Shown here: piece by piece, positions 1 to 12,719 of the stretch
How the letters are laid out: each line of letters begins with the position of its first letter
How positions within the stretch are numbered: the first letter of the stretch is position 1
Assembly (NCBI GenBank): GCA_001692895.1
Contig: KV748238.1
Span: forward strand, 186,001-250,000
Reading direction: 5' to 3'
DNA: 64,000 nucleotides
DNA from: Cenococcum geophilum 1.58
Taxonomy: Eukaryota; Ascomycota; Dothideomycetes; Gloniales; Gloniaceae
The notes under the pieces: model-generated
Told to the model about the DNA's origin: nothing
The model's database searches: none
The model's input: the letters and a program-made list of their open reading frames with translations, nothing else
Position numbers and translations under genes: made by a program

Positions 1-3000
1 GAGATACTATAAGTATAGTAAGAAACTATAGAGCTTAGAAAGTAAAAAGCTAGTAGATTATATAGCATAGGACTATAAAATAGAGTTAAAACTAAGAATA
101 AGTCTAAGGTTCTTTCCAACCTATAAGCTTACTAAAGAAGAGTTAAGAGCACTTAAAGAGTTTATTTAAGAAAACTTATAAAAGGGATATATTAGACCAT
201 TATAGTTATTAGTAAATTATCTAGTATTATTCGTACTAAAGAAGAATAGGAAACTTAGGTTATATATTAACTATAAATAGTTAAATAGCATTACTTAAAA
301 GGATAGGTATCCTTTACCCTTAATTAGCGAAATCTAAGATTAGATAGGTAATGCGTAAATCTTTATAAAGATAAATCTAAGATAGGCGTACCATTAGATT
401 AGAATTAAAAAAGGCAATAAATAAAAGGCAGCCTTTAAATTAAGAGAAGGACTATATAAACTATTGGTTATATAATTTAGATTAACGAATGCACTAGTAA
501 CGTTTTAGAAACGAATTAATAGTATATTAGGAGAACACCTTAATAAGTTTATTATAGTATACCTTAATAATATTATTATTTACTTAATAACTAAGGAAGA
601 ATATAGAGAATACGTTAAATAGGTCTTAAAGAGGCTATAAAAAGAATAGATACTAGTAGCAATTAAGAAATGCGAGTTCTTTATAAGGAAGACCAATTTC
701 GTTAAATTTATTATTAAACTAAGTTATATTAGTATAGACCTAAAGAAGATTAAAGCTATAGTAAGTTAGTAAGAACTAGAGAATATAATATAGTTAAGGT
801 TATTTTTAGGGGTTTATAACTACTATAGAAGGGTTATAGCATAGTAGTTAAAGAATATTAAACTATTTACTAGGCTTATAAAGAAAGAGGAACTATAGGT
901 ATAGGGAGATAAATAAAAGAAGTTATTTAAAGAACTTAAAGAGCTGTTTACTTAGGAGCTAATCCTTAAGATCTACTAATTAAGACTAGACACGGTTGTA
1001 AAAATAGATGTATTAGACTATATACTAAGAGTATACTTACTATAAAAGTATAAGGACGTATAGCATCCAGTATTATATTATAGTAGAAAGATAATACTAC
1101 TAGAGTTAAACTATAACATCTATAATAAGGAGTTATTAGGTATAATTACAGCATTTAAAAAATAGAAAGCATTCTTATAAGGCGTAGAGAAACTATTTAT
1201 AGTTAAGATAAATTATAAGAACTTAATTAAAGATAAGTTAGATAGGTAGAGATGCTTACAGAATACTATTTTAAGATTTAGTATATTAAAGGAACTAAGA
1301 ATATAAGGGTAGACATACTTAGTAGAAAAGCTAAACTATAGAATCATAAGAAGCTATTAGGAGCAATACTACACAAAGATAAGGATAGATGGATTAGATA
1401 TAACTACCCTAAACTAGTAGTAATTTAAAAGAATAATAAATTAGAAAGAGTCTACAAGATACTAGAAAGCTTTTAGGTATAAAGAATTTTAAAAGCATAA
1501 CTAGAAGATCTATAGATAGATATATACGAAAATTAAGAAGTAAAGTATATCCTAAAGAGCATAGCAGAGTATTTCGTAGAAGACTTCTATAAGGGAATAA
1601 CTTAAGGACATAATAGAGCAACAGGCTTAGTATTAAGACTTTAAGAAGAATATATTATTAACGGAATTTAGAATATTATAAAAAAGGTAATAAAGAAGTA
1701 TTTAGATTACTAAAAGAATAAACTAATAAGGTATAAGCTATATAGAGGGCTATAACCTATTACTATACTAGAAAGACTATAGGAGGCTATATTATAGGAC
1801 TTTATTATTAAGTTACTAAAGTTAAAAGATTCTATTACCGAAAAAAATTATAATATAATCTTAGTAATAGTAGATAAGTTAACTAAATAGGGCTATTTTA
1901 TAGCATATATAGAAGAAATATTAGCGGAAAATATTATTAGAATCTATATTAAAGAAGTGTTTATAAGATATAGAGTATTAAGTAAGATTATATTAGATAG
2001 AGATCTAAGATTTATAGCAGTATTTTAGGAAGTATTCTTAGTAGAATAGGGAGTTAGAGTAGTAACTTTTACCGCATATTATTTGCAGACGGATAGTTAA
2101 ACGGAAAGATTAAATTAGACATTAGAATAGTATTTAAGATATTATATTAATTACGTATAGAATAATTAGATATCGCTATTACCAGTTATATAGTTTATAT
2201 ATAATACAACACTATAAGAAGGAATAGGCATATTACTATTTAAGGTAAATTATAAATATAAGCTAAGAATATTATTGTCACTATAATAAGTAAAAAAGAC
2301 GAGTAGTATAGCTAAAGAAAGAATAAAGATGTTAATAAATCTTTATATAGATCTTATAGAATTAGTAAAAAAGGTATAAGAAAGAATAAAAAGGTATTAT
2401 AATACTAAGAGATCTAAGGGACTAGATCTTAAGGAGGGAGATAAAGTATAGCTACTATATAAAAATTTTAAGAGTTAACGACTAAGTAAGAAGTTAAACT
2501 ATATTAGACTAAGACCTTTTAAAATTATATAGAGGATTTTACTAGTTACGTTTAAGTTAAACCTACTAGCTAAGATAAAGATCTACCCTATATAGTATAT
2601 TACGATACTAAAGCTAGTATATAGAAATATTAAGCTACTAGTCTACAAAGTAGACATATATAGAGGATAAAAAGAAGACAAATAGTAAGTTTTAAAGATT
2701 GTTAATTATAAGGATACTAACAACGAAATATAGTATAAGGTTAAGTAGATAGGCTATACTAAGACTACCTACAGTGGGGTGTTATAAGTGTCCGTGCCCA
2801 GACCACACCAAATGTGATATTTTTTTGCTAAATTACTATATAGCAACCACAAAATTAATTCTAGAGCTTTAAAATAGTCATAAGGCCTATTACTATATAA
2901 AATCTAGCTATTATAACTTTTTTTAAAGTCTTATATTTTACAGTCCTTTATTAAATGCCTTGATGTTTTACTAATTTTTTACTAAACTTACTATATTTAG

Positions 3001-3656
3001 CATATATTTTCTACTACTAGGGATTAAAAATATTTCTTAAAATTCTAATATTTTATAGAGATTTGCTTTTACTAAGACTCTCTATATTTAAACTTTTGTT
3101 TGAAATATATATAAAATTATTGTAGGGTTATAAAGTCAAAAAAGTAGAAAAAAATGAAATTCCTCATATAAAATAAAAAATTTCAACTTTATAACGTTAT
3201 AATAAACTTTTATACTTTTAAAATAATATTCTAAATATACTAAGTTATAATAAATATAAATCTTTATGCGATATTAATTTTTAAAAATAATAATTAATAT
3301 CTAGTAGTAGAAAATATATATTAAATATTATAGATCTTATTAGGGAACTAATAGGATTTCTAAAAGAGTTATAGGTTTTAAACCAAAAAAAGCTGTAATA
3401 GCTAGATTTAATATATAATATAAACTTCAGCTATTTTTTTAAAGCTTTAAAATTAATTATATAGTTGTTATATATAATTTAATAGGGTAGGTTGTTATGA
3501 AAATTCGCTTAGCACGGACACTTATAACACCCAACTGTAGGAGCCACTAGAGAATTTAAAAAACGCTATAAGAAAGGTATAGGAGTATCGGAAGAGATTA
3601 GGTTAAGTAGTATTAATAAAGAAAAATCGCTAAAGAATAAGTCACTTAAGGGGGAC
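1..3656 (+). pseudogene. Ty3-type retrotransposon pol (RT, RNase H, integrase, chromodomain), 5'-truncated by window edge, dead
   Basis: The plus strand reads as a Ty3 polyprotein once TAA/TAG codons are taken as former Q or W codons. In order: the reverse transcriptase lead-in KLTKEELRALKEFI (about 130), the 'GYIRPL' and 'KDRYPLPLISEI' blocks, and a catalytic box at 560-571 reading YLNN where YLDD is expected. RNase H lies near 960-1250 (KIDVLDYILRVYLL). The integrase core lies near 1800-2150 (ILDRDLRF, then a TERLNQTLEQYLRYYI block), and the integrase C-terminus near 2430. A chromodomain is split into 2690-2769 and 3540-3600 by a DNA element. A purine tract (ttaagggggacc, 3646-3657) marks the probable 3' end of the internal region. 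The 5' half and 5' LTR are outside the window. The catalytic Asp-to-Asn changes and dozens of stops show it is inactive. The chromodomain puts it in the chromodomain-bearing Ty3 group (family knowledge). Confidence 0.93.
2772..3537. mobile_element. Non-autonomous pogo/Tc1-like DNA element with long diverged inverted repeats
   Basis: The 766-bp element begins CAGTGGGGTGTTATAAGTG and ends with its inverse (CACTTATAACACCCAACTG). The outer 26 bp of each end match with one mismatch. It is flanked by TA at 2770-2771 and 3538-3539. Removing the element plus one TA rejoins the chromodomain codons as TT-stop-EPLENLKNA in frame (stop in place of W), so this is a precise insertion with a TA target duplication. 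Similarity between the arms continues far inside: tatattttctactactag is present in both arms, as are the aaatctagctatta and attaattNtaNAGCTTTAAA blocks. Most of the element is therefore one imperfect palindrome. No reading frame is present. TA duplication plus CAGT ends fit the Tc1/mariner-pogo superfamily. A transposase source is not in the window. Confidence 0.9.
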
Positions 3657-4149
3657 CTAAAAAGAGTAGTTGCCGAACTACTTAAATCTATTTCCTTCTC
3701 TATTAGAAGAAAATCCGTTTTTTTATTGCTAAGTTCCTATAAACCTTATTCTATAAGTTTCTACTCCTTAAAACAAACCTTCTTATAAACCTTTTTAAGA
3801 TAGATTAACTAAGCAGACGTAGCAAGACAAGACTTAAGGGCCTATTATTAAGTATCGGCCGCCTCTTATTTAGCATTATAAGAATAATATAATTCCGCTA
3901 GAGTAACTAATAGTTTATTATTAAGCCGCGTAGTAGTAGATTAAATATAAAACCCTAAGATAGATTAACCAGGGAACTAGATAACTATTAAGAGTAATAG
4001 GTTACGTATATTTAGTATTAAAGATAGAGTAAATATTATAGGATAAACGAATATTTACTTTAGTGCACTCTAAGTAAGAAGACAGTTGTCGCGAAGATAG
4101 GTTTACTAACGTAATATAAACTAACCCCTTTTTTAAATAGCGAGAATAT
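3640..4149. other. Probable 3' LTR and leader region between two Ty3 remnants; no gene seen
   Basis: The stretch follows the polypurine-like tract at 3646-3657 and precedes a gag reading frame on the same strand, so it is where an LTR plus leader should lie. I could not fix LTR ends because no second copy is in the window. It is stop-rich in every frame and A+T rich. Confidence 0.4.
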
Positions 4150-4960
4150 AGAGATAATATAATCTTACCAAGAGATAATATCGTAGCGATAGTGCAAATA
4201 CGACGAGCAGTTGAAGAAGAAGAAAGAGCTTTAGGTATAATAAGTAATAATATTAACCAAATTAATTAGACGGATATTATACCTCTAGTAAATAATTTAG
4301 AGATATTTAAAATCTTTAAGAATAAAGATAAAGAGGAGGGAGATAGTATTATAGACGCTTTAAGTATAATATTATAACTACTTAGAGAGGAGTTAGAAGA
4401 AGCTAGTTAGTTAATTTAAGCATAGTCTAAGATAAAGCTAATAGAGCTATATAATAAGGATTAGTAGCTAAGGTTATATAACGTAATTTATATAATTTAT
4501 AGGATTTATAATAAAGCGAATAAAGCATACGTACCTTATATATAAAGGGGATTTCTTAGAAGTATAGTTGTGTATTTAAAGGACCACAGTCCCTACCTAG
4601 ATAGTTCTCTTCTTTATAGTAAATCTTAGAATATAATTAGAGTTAATCTATTAGGTAACTACTCCACTAGTTATATTTACGTTATTAACTATTCTATATC
4701 TATATACTTAGCCTATTAATAAGTTTACCGTAGTTCCTGCTATAAGGCTTTATTACAATTAAGTAATTAAAGGTTTAAGGAGTAGAGGCTAAACTAGGGA
4801 TCTTAACAGTAAAAGACGTTTAGGTAGACTTTATAGTAAGAAAAATAGTTTTAAAAAGGAGCTTATATAAATTACAGAAAATAGGGTTATTACGTTAAAG
4901 ACTATAAAAGTAGTTAGAGTTATTATATAGTAAAAGGAATAAGACTAGTAGACAATATAT
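4150..4960 (+). pseudogene. Ty3-type gag remnant with mutated zinc knuckle
   Basis: One plus-strand frame reads as a gag-like protein broken only by TAA/TAG. It has an acidic, helical start (VEEEERALGII), then KDKEEGDSIIDALS and LLREELEEASQLI with stops at Q positions. Near 4855-4905 is a block reading AYINYRKQGYYVKDY. With Y restored to C or H it becomes a CX2CX4HX4C zinc knuckle, so the expected Cys and His codons look lost through G-to-A and C-to-T changes. It lies head-to-tail with the Ty3 pol upstream, so it may be the 5' part of a second copy of the same family. The sequence after about 4990 no longer reads as Ty3, so the copy is truncated. Gag role (capsid assembly) is family knowledge. 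Confidence 0.6.
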
Positions 4961-4989
4961 ATATATAGAGTTATTTTATTATGTAGGAA

Positions 4990-7010
4990 ACTGTATTAGA
5001 AAATAGAGGCTTCCTTTACAGGTAAGGCGCCCTCGCTTATTAACCCCGGCCAAGCTAAGACTGCCCCTTAACCTTAACCATAAAAGGCTATTTCTCTTAC
5101 TACTTTTCCTCTTATCCTCTATCTTTCCTTTCTCCTAATACTACGCCTCCTCCTCTTCTTGCTGCTAGTCCCTAGCACGGTTGCATTAAGGCATTTTTGC
5201 CATCCCTTTAGCGCTAATGCGTATATAAGTCCAGCCCACTTATTACTTTATTCCCCTATATCTTAAACTAACAATTAATATAGTTAACTACGGCCTTTTT
5301 AATAGGCGAGTCTCTATTCTATAGTAATATATAAACAGTCTTAGCCTCCTTTCCTAATTCCCGCCTCTAGAGCTAATGGCTTTAATTTTTATTAAGCTCT
5401 TTTAGCGCTGCCTCTATTTGCTAAGCGTGTCTATATCCTTATAATTCTATCCTCTCTCTTATATACACCCTCTCTCCTTTTGCCTTCTAGATGGCGCTAG
5501 TCTGTAACTATCCTATAGGAAGGGGGTTAGGGGAATTCTATAGTTACCAGCCGCGTTAGCACTATTATCTTATTTAACTCTACCGTATATCTCCTTCTAA
5601 GGTAGAAAGGGATAGGCGTGCTATATCCGCCCCCTTAAGGGCTTAAGTAAGCTTACGTTATACTCGTTTTAGCTAACCTATATGCTATTTTCTTACCTAG
5701 GATATACTATTAGTTAAATAACCCACTTTAGCGTTTGCTAATAGCTGAAGCTACCTATATTATGGCTGGTATGCCTACTAGGCTACCTAGCGGAAAAGTA
5801 GCTAGATGTTGCTAATTTAAGCAACCACCCTATATAGGGCTATATTAGGCATTATTTAAACAAATATTATACGGAGTGTTGCCTAGGTAGCTATATATGC
5901 CTACCTAGCAGTATAGTTATATTACTATAGATATTTCGGAGACACTGTTTAATCTATTGGTTTAGGGTTAAGGGGCTATTAGCTCTACCTAACTACTTAG
6001 CGGCAAAGCGGTAAAAGATTAATAATCTGGCCTTTTAAGCTATGGGGCTATAGTAGGAACCACCTAGATTAAAATTAGAAGGTTATAGCTTTTGGGCATA
6101 TAATAGATCTATAGCACTACGGTATAATTATAAAGGAATCTCTAACACTAGCTAGCTATATTAGGAGGGTAAGTATTATATAGCACCTTATGCAGCAACC
6201 TATACAGTCCTTTACTTAGCGCATTTATATATCTATATATAATTACTATACGAGCGGCAGGTATATCCGTTACTAGGTAGTTAGTATTAGAGAACCCCGC
6301 CCGCTATTAATAATAATACTACCTCCTTCTATTATAAATAGCTTGTAACATATATATATAAGCGGGGCTTTATATCCTATTAATATAAGCGGCATAGAAG
6401 ATTAGCTAGATCGGTATTATTAGGAAGTAAATAGATATATTAGTACTGCCCTTTACTAAGGAATAAGGGTAGAGAACTTAAGCCACTAACCTCCTAATAA
6501 GGGGCTAGATGTAATAGTTATATTAGAGCTAAATATACTAGCTTAAACAGGTAGATATGGTTTAATTATAATTTGCTAAGGGTATTAATTAGGTGCTAGG
6601 AATTTAAGCCCTTATAAACCTTTATACCCTATAAACAGTAATTAACCCTAATTTATGCCAGAGGCGTATATATTAAATGCTTTAATTTAATAAGAAACTT
6701 AGGTAAGGGGTAAAGGGTAAAAGGTAATAGGCGAGTGCTAGTGGCGAAGGGAGGACTAACGTGCACTTAAAAAGACCTTTAATTCCCCCTTAAAGCTTTT
6801 AAAAGCTATAAAATAATAGCAACTCTAATAATAACAACATTGGCACTATCTTAGTCTTTATTTTATATTCCTCCCAAAATTTCGCTTAATAAGAATAATT
6901 TCTACACTAATCCCCCTAGAAAATTAATATCTTTATCTCAGCACTATATAATTATAGCCCCTAAGAAAAGCGCAAGCAGTAAGCCTAAAAGGAGGAGTAG
7001 GGGAGTACCT
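4990..7010. other. Degenerate, unassigned sequence
   Basis: A+T-rich but with GC-richer patches (for example 5020-5240 and 5480-5660). All six frames are stop-rich and I recognise no protein family. Its texture matches mutated coding DNA rather than a simple repeat. Confidence 0.4.
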
Positions 7011-7019
7011 CTTTTCCCT

Positions 7020-8810
7020 CTAAAAAGTTAAGAAGTATTATAAGCTTAGGCACTTAACGGCATATTATTCCACCTAGGGCCTTAATTTGGATATTCTATT
7101 TAATAAAGCGCCTATAGACCCTATATATAATTATAAGAAAGCTAATAATAAGTATTATAAGGATAATAAGGATAACGAGGATAACGAAGAAGATTTTTAT
7201 AGGGATGGAAATGACAGTTAAGTCTCTAGAAGAAGTAATTAAGGTAATTATCCCAGCAATTACCCTATTACTTTTCCTCTTTCCCTAGCAGTTCTAAATA
7301 TATAGTTTTAATGACTAGTAGTAAATTTAATAGTTATTAAAGATAATATAGCTAATCTAGACTTAGAAACTAAGGGTAATAAAGCTAGTAATACTAATAA
7401 TAAAGCTAACGAAGCCGATAATCGACTAATACCTTATAGATTAGGTATACGCTTCCCCTTTTAATTTATAATAGCTTATTTAATAATTAGTAAATAATAG
7501 GAATAATGGTAGTAGTAAGGGCGATAAAGATAATAAAGAGCTACCTTTATTAAAAGCGCTAGAAGAGGAGGTATGCATACCTATATATAATTATACTATA
7601 TCCTTAACACTAGACGGTAATTAAACGGATAATTTAGCTAAAGGGCGTCGCATTAGAACTGCTCCGTAGTTTAGGCAAAAGCTTAAAATATTAATAGCTG
7701 CTAGTTAAGAGTCTTTAGGAGCTAAGAAGTTAAAGAAGTGGAGGTCTAATTAGCTTAATTAACTAGGTAGTATTAATTATATCTCCGATACTTTTATTAG
7801 TGAGAGTAGCGAGAGCATATAACCTAGGAAGTAATAAAGGTTACCTACTTCCTAAAGGACCACGCCTTCTAGCTCTTCTACCCTTGGCCTTAATAGCTAT
7901 AACAGTATTAAGAAGTAAGCGGTCTCTACTACATGGCCTACTAGCCCCTCCCCCTAGCACTATATATCTTTTTATAATACTAGACCACCAGAATATAGAG
8001 CTAATAACAGTTATAATTATATTCTAGATAATCTTATAAACGGGTTAACTAAAGAAAGCAATAATAAGGATAGTAAGAACGCTATAGACGAAGGTAAGGC
8101 CAGGAACTACGGCAATAAAAGCAATAATATAGATAATATAGATAATAATGACTCTGGGGACGGTAATAGTAGTAGTAGTAATAAGAATAATAAGGCCCGC
8201 GGGTATATAGGGCAATAAGGATTGCTAACCCCTATTACTAGTTAATTAAAGGTAAAGCGTACTATAAAGCATTATTTCTAGCGGTCTTACCATCCCCCCC
8301 TAATCTTATCTATGTATGCGTCTAACTAAAGCACTACGCTTACTAGCAATTATTATAAGCGGGTTATATCCCCTATATATAATCGCCTCCGTACCTAAAA
8401 ACTGTTACTAAGCGCCGCCTTTAGCTCCAACTTTAATAAAGTAATACTAGGAGCCGCCTTAAATGCTAATTTAGAAGAAATTTTAATCTAAGTAGCTTTT
8501 AGGCGCTAGAAAGACGGGTTATATATACTAGATATCCTTCCTTAACAATTCCCTTTACCTTTTAATCTGGTTAAGTAGCCCTAAGAGCTAAAGCCCTAAG
8601 GGCCAAAGTCTAGAATAAAATTTACTAAAGAGGAAGACGCGTTACTTATTAACTTAAAAGGGAAATAAAATCTTCTATAGGACTAGATTAAAGATAGCTT
8701 TCTAATAAGAAGTCTTAGATTACTATAGGGGCATTACTATTTAAAATTAAAGGCTTAGCCTATTGTATTAAAAAAATAGGGGCGGCCTACTAGGCGGGAG
8801 AATCGGCAGT
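7020..8810 (+). pseudogene. Degenerate gene ending in a Myb/SANT-like domain
   Basis: At about 8612-8790 the plus strand reads KFTKEEDALLINLKGK, then (after a stop) NLL and IKDSFLIRSLRLL, then GHYYLKLKA. This is the fungal Myb/SANT pattern: FT-EED-LL--LKE, W--I---FPGRS--TL--HY--KLK. It ends in a basic GRP-RRENR tail. Stops fall at Q/W positions. Upstream, 7540-7970 carries another coherent stretch (RTAP, FRQKLKILIAAS, SLGAKKLKKWRSN) that could be the basic, Ser-rich N-terminal part of the same protein, but frame changes separate the two, so joining them is inference. 7130-7400 is an Asp/Asn/Lys-rich low-complexity coding-like run. Myb/SANT domains usually bind DNA or histones; nothing more specific can be said. 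Confidence 0.6.
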
Positions 8811-11800
8811 AATAGTGCTATTCTTTTTAGCCTAAAGTTTTATTTTTAGCTTTAGGTTCTACTTCTGGCTTATTCTATTTATAGCGCATTTCCTACAACA
8901 TCCTATAATTTCCAATTTAAGAAAGTTAAGCCCTTATAAACTATATAGAGCGCTAGCGGGTAGAGGGATTTAGGTATATATGCCAATAAAGTATTATAAG
9001 TGTTTATAAGTAATTTAACTAAATATCTGCCGGCTATACTATATATAATTATAATATCGCCTAAAGCCGTAAGCTTAATTTAAATAATATAAAAATTTAA
9101 AGAACAACCTGCTTCGCCTATAACTTTAGTCTATTTATTTAGAATCCACAAATTGTAGGATTATGCTGTATTATCTAACTAAGTATATTTAGTATAACCT
9201 TTAGTACTGTTAATAGGTTAAGAGATTAAGTATAGATATCGGGTTTATAAATAAGAATAGGCTATAGTTTATATAATCCTTTAAAGCATTATATAATAAA
9301 AAGGGTAAGGTGTCTACGTTAACTCGCATTAGCTATATATTAGCGTATTTATCCGTATAGCTTCCTTTACTAGCTATATAATTTTCGCGGTTAAGTAATA
9401 AACCCTTATATTATATATACGTAATAATACCAACTAAAGCTTAAGGCTAAGCCCCGTTATAGAGTTAGGCATTAACGCCTAAGACTAGCCTTAGCTATCT
9501 TAAATTTATATTCTCTTTTTATACGCTAGGTGTGTTACTATTTCGCGCATTATATAGGGCATAGCCCGTTAAGGATGCAACGTTTCTCCTAACTTTAACC
9601 TTTAATCTTAACGCTATCCGCTCTATAGCTTACCTCGCTATACTTACTACAGATCTAAAGTATTTAACTATTAAGGTAAGACGACCCTACTTTATCTATA
9701 TATATTATATAATTAGTAATAATATACGCTATAGTTCTTTAGTGCGTTTCTTAGACAATATATTTATATTTTCTATTACTTATTTCGATCCTAATATAAT
9801 CCTTATCTCTCTAAAGTTAGTAGCTCTCTCTATTAGCCCTTACTTTTATCTTTAACCTATAACCATTTAGTTACTATTATTACCTAGGCTTAAACAGCAT
9901 ATATTAAGAGCTCTTTAAAATAATAAATAGCGGGGTTCCCGTTAATAACATTGCAGACAATAATTAGAAACTTAAAAAAAGAGCTTTAAAGCTAGTAGGC
10001 AAATTTTAAAACAGTATAAGATATATTTTGCTAAATACTATCTAGTATAAAGAGCCTATTAAAATAGGTCCAGAAACAACAGGCACATCTCTAGAGTTAG
10101 TGGACCTATTAGTTTAAGCAATCTTAGTAAAAATATATAGTAAAGGGGGGGCTGTTAGGGTCTTTAGTGATATAATAAGAAATATAGTTACAGGCCCTAA
10201 GGAACCTACTAGCTTTATTATCCTTATTATAAGGCCTAGTAAGAGCTGCAGGCTATTTAGTAGTCCTACAGTGCGCTATTTTCGCCTATAAAAGGTAAGG
10301 TTAAATTAAATTAACGCTTTATATAATTAAAGAAAGAGTTTAATTTTCGCGCTTAACCTGAGAGTCGGCTCTAATATAATGTTAATAGATAGTAATGGAA
10401 CTCCATCCTAAGGGTATACTAGTTTTAAATGGCTGTCCTAATACTGCTATAGAAAAGTAAGAAGCACTATAAACTTAAGGTTTATAATCTCCCTATAATT
10501 TACTAAGCGAGTTTAAATTATAGCTGTAGATAAAGAGCCTAGTAATATATCTTATTTTAGATTAGCATTCGGCCTTATTAATATAGGGAGGGAAAATCTA
10601 TACTACTTCCTTCTTTCTATACTAGATTAATTATAGCCTTAGCTTACGGAGTCTAACTAGCTAGAGGATTCTATAAATCCTAAACCATATCTTAGCGTAG
10701 CTAATTAGTGTTTAGAGAATAAACGTCCAATTAATAAGTATAATTACTCTAAGCTAACTCTTATTCTAAACCTATGTCTTTTAAAAACGGGCGTTTTTAA
10801 AAGGGCGCGACTAAAGGATCTAATTTATAGACCTCTTTTACGGGATAAGCGAGATATTTATATTAAAGATTGTATAACTTACTATTCCTATAAGGTATAT
10901 AATGTTCCACCGCCAGTAAGTCTAAGATAGGGCATTTAAAGGTAGCTTAGTTACTCTTAAGATACTATATAAGCCTAATCTAATCTTAAGAATTTAGAGA
11001 GGTTACTCTCTGCTTACTAAGGCTTGTAGCGTATAGTAAGACTAACCCCTAACTGTAGTAATAAAGGATATCACTAAGAAACGTTTAATAGATATTTAAC
11101 TTATAAGTTGTCTATTTCGTCTTTAGAATCCTAGTAGCTATAATAGTAAGTTTAGTCGCTCTACTATCCAGCCGTCCTAAGATCCTAAGATTCGCGACAC
11201 TCTTTTAGAGTTTTTTGCTATACTTAATAACGCTAAGTAACTAGGGCTTCGCCACGATCTAGCGCTTATTTAGCTCAGCTTTAAGCGAAATAACTATTTC
11301 TTAGCTCTGCTTAAGAAGAGTCTTAAACTCTAAGTTAGTTACTCTATTATAGCTATCTTAGTAGGAAAAGAAATTCTTTTCTTTCGCCTATAGCACAATA
11401 CAAGGCAACTCTATGTCTTAAGATTGGCAAAGAGGTAAGGTTAGTGCGCTAAAATAGATGGATTAAGAGGCGGCTAGATATTATAGTAGTTAAATAATAA
11501 GTTAATAGAAAGTTTATAACAGTTATAGGGCAGTTAGTAGGTATTTAAGAAGTAGTTAATAGTAGTTAGGGGGAAGTTAGGGGGAAGTTAGGAGGCAACT
11601 AGGGGGTAACTAGGGGTAAAATTACTAAACTTAGTTGGCTAATTACCTTAAGTTCATTTTATGGGTTATAATATCTTAACTCACTAATACACCGCACTCT
11701 GCATATTATTAGACTTATTATATCTTTCTTCTTTTTATCCCCTAATTAGGACTTATTCCGACGTAAGCTATACTAATATTTATACAGTTAATATAAGATT

Positions 11801-12700
11801 AATTTTTTATTAGTCTAAAGCCTCCGCCAAATAGATATTGCCCCTTAGAGAAATAGCAGGCATACTATTACGGATCTATAACGTCCACCTAGCTTATAGG
11901 GATCATTTACGCAATCCTTTATAATACCCCCTGTAGCTGTACAAATTATAGGCTCATCCTATAATAAGAGCTAGTATATACCCTATAGCTTAACTTAGTT
12001 AAACTCTCTAATATATCGGAACGCTATTAAAGATATATAGTCTAGCGCCATCTAAGGTTAATTAGGGTAAGTAAGCGGTGTAGTGAATATTTGCAGTATA
12101 GTAGTAACTTAGGTCCTATTAACGGGTATAAAAGAAAGCGGATCCTCTAAAGAAATAATACTATCTATACTTAGTTCCTCACTCTAACCTTATACTTTAG
12201 ATTAGTATTACGTTATTAAAGCTTTATAGAGTAATAATACCAGTTACATCCAAGCCCGTTACGCCAGCGCCTTTACTACCTTATAATAGTATAAACACTT
12301 CCCCTAGTAACCTAAGCTAAACGTATCTACATTATAGGCAGTCAGCGCAGCATCTTATAGTTAAAATGCTTATAGCCGTATTAAAGATAGTCTAAGTGGC
12401 CTAACCTCCTTTACCTCCTCTACCTCTTCTACCTTCCCCTATAAGTTTAGGGGTTAAAGAGATACCTAAAGTAAGAGGTTCTAAGGTTAAAGTTAAGGTG
12501 TTAAATAAGATGTATACTCGCGAAATCCCTAAAATATACTTAAAAATACGCTAATATAGCGTCTGCTATAGCTAGTATAAATAAAACTGCTAGTATAAGA
12601 CTATAGAGACTTCGCTAGATACGTTAAGTAAGCGTAATATATATAATTAGTATATTTATATCCTTTAGAAGAAATTTGGTCTGTTTTTTAGGTGCCTTTA
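8810..12700. other. Unassigned coding-like remnants
   Basis: No family recognised. 10360-10920 has a plus-strand reading with few stops (SNIMLIDSNGTPS, AVDKEPSNISYFRLAFGL, then KRARLKDLIYRPLLRDKRD), suggesting mutated coding DNA. The other parts are stop-rich in all frames. A short G-rich array sits at 11540-11630. Confidence 0.35.
11540..11632. repeat. Short G-rich direct-repeat array (gttaggggg-type)
   Basis: Imperfect units of about 10-12 bp (agttaggggga, agttaggaggc, aactagggggt, aactaggggt) follow one another. Four or more G-runs lie within about 60 bp, enough in principle for a G-quadruplex on this strand. Confidence 0.6.
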
Positions 12701-12719
12701 AACATATTAACTTAAATAC

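Noticed and set aside
7800..8027. 75-codon plus-strand frame as an independent gene
   Set aside because: Lies in a frame different from the better protein-like reading of the Myb-bearing remnant; no family match.
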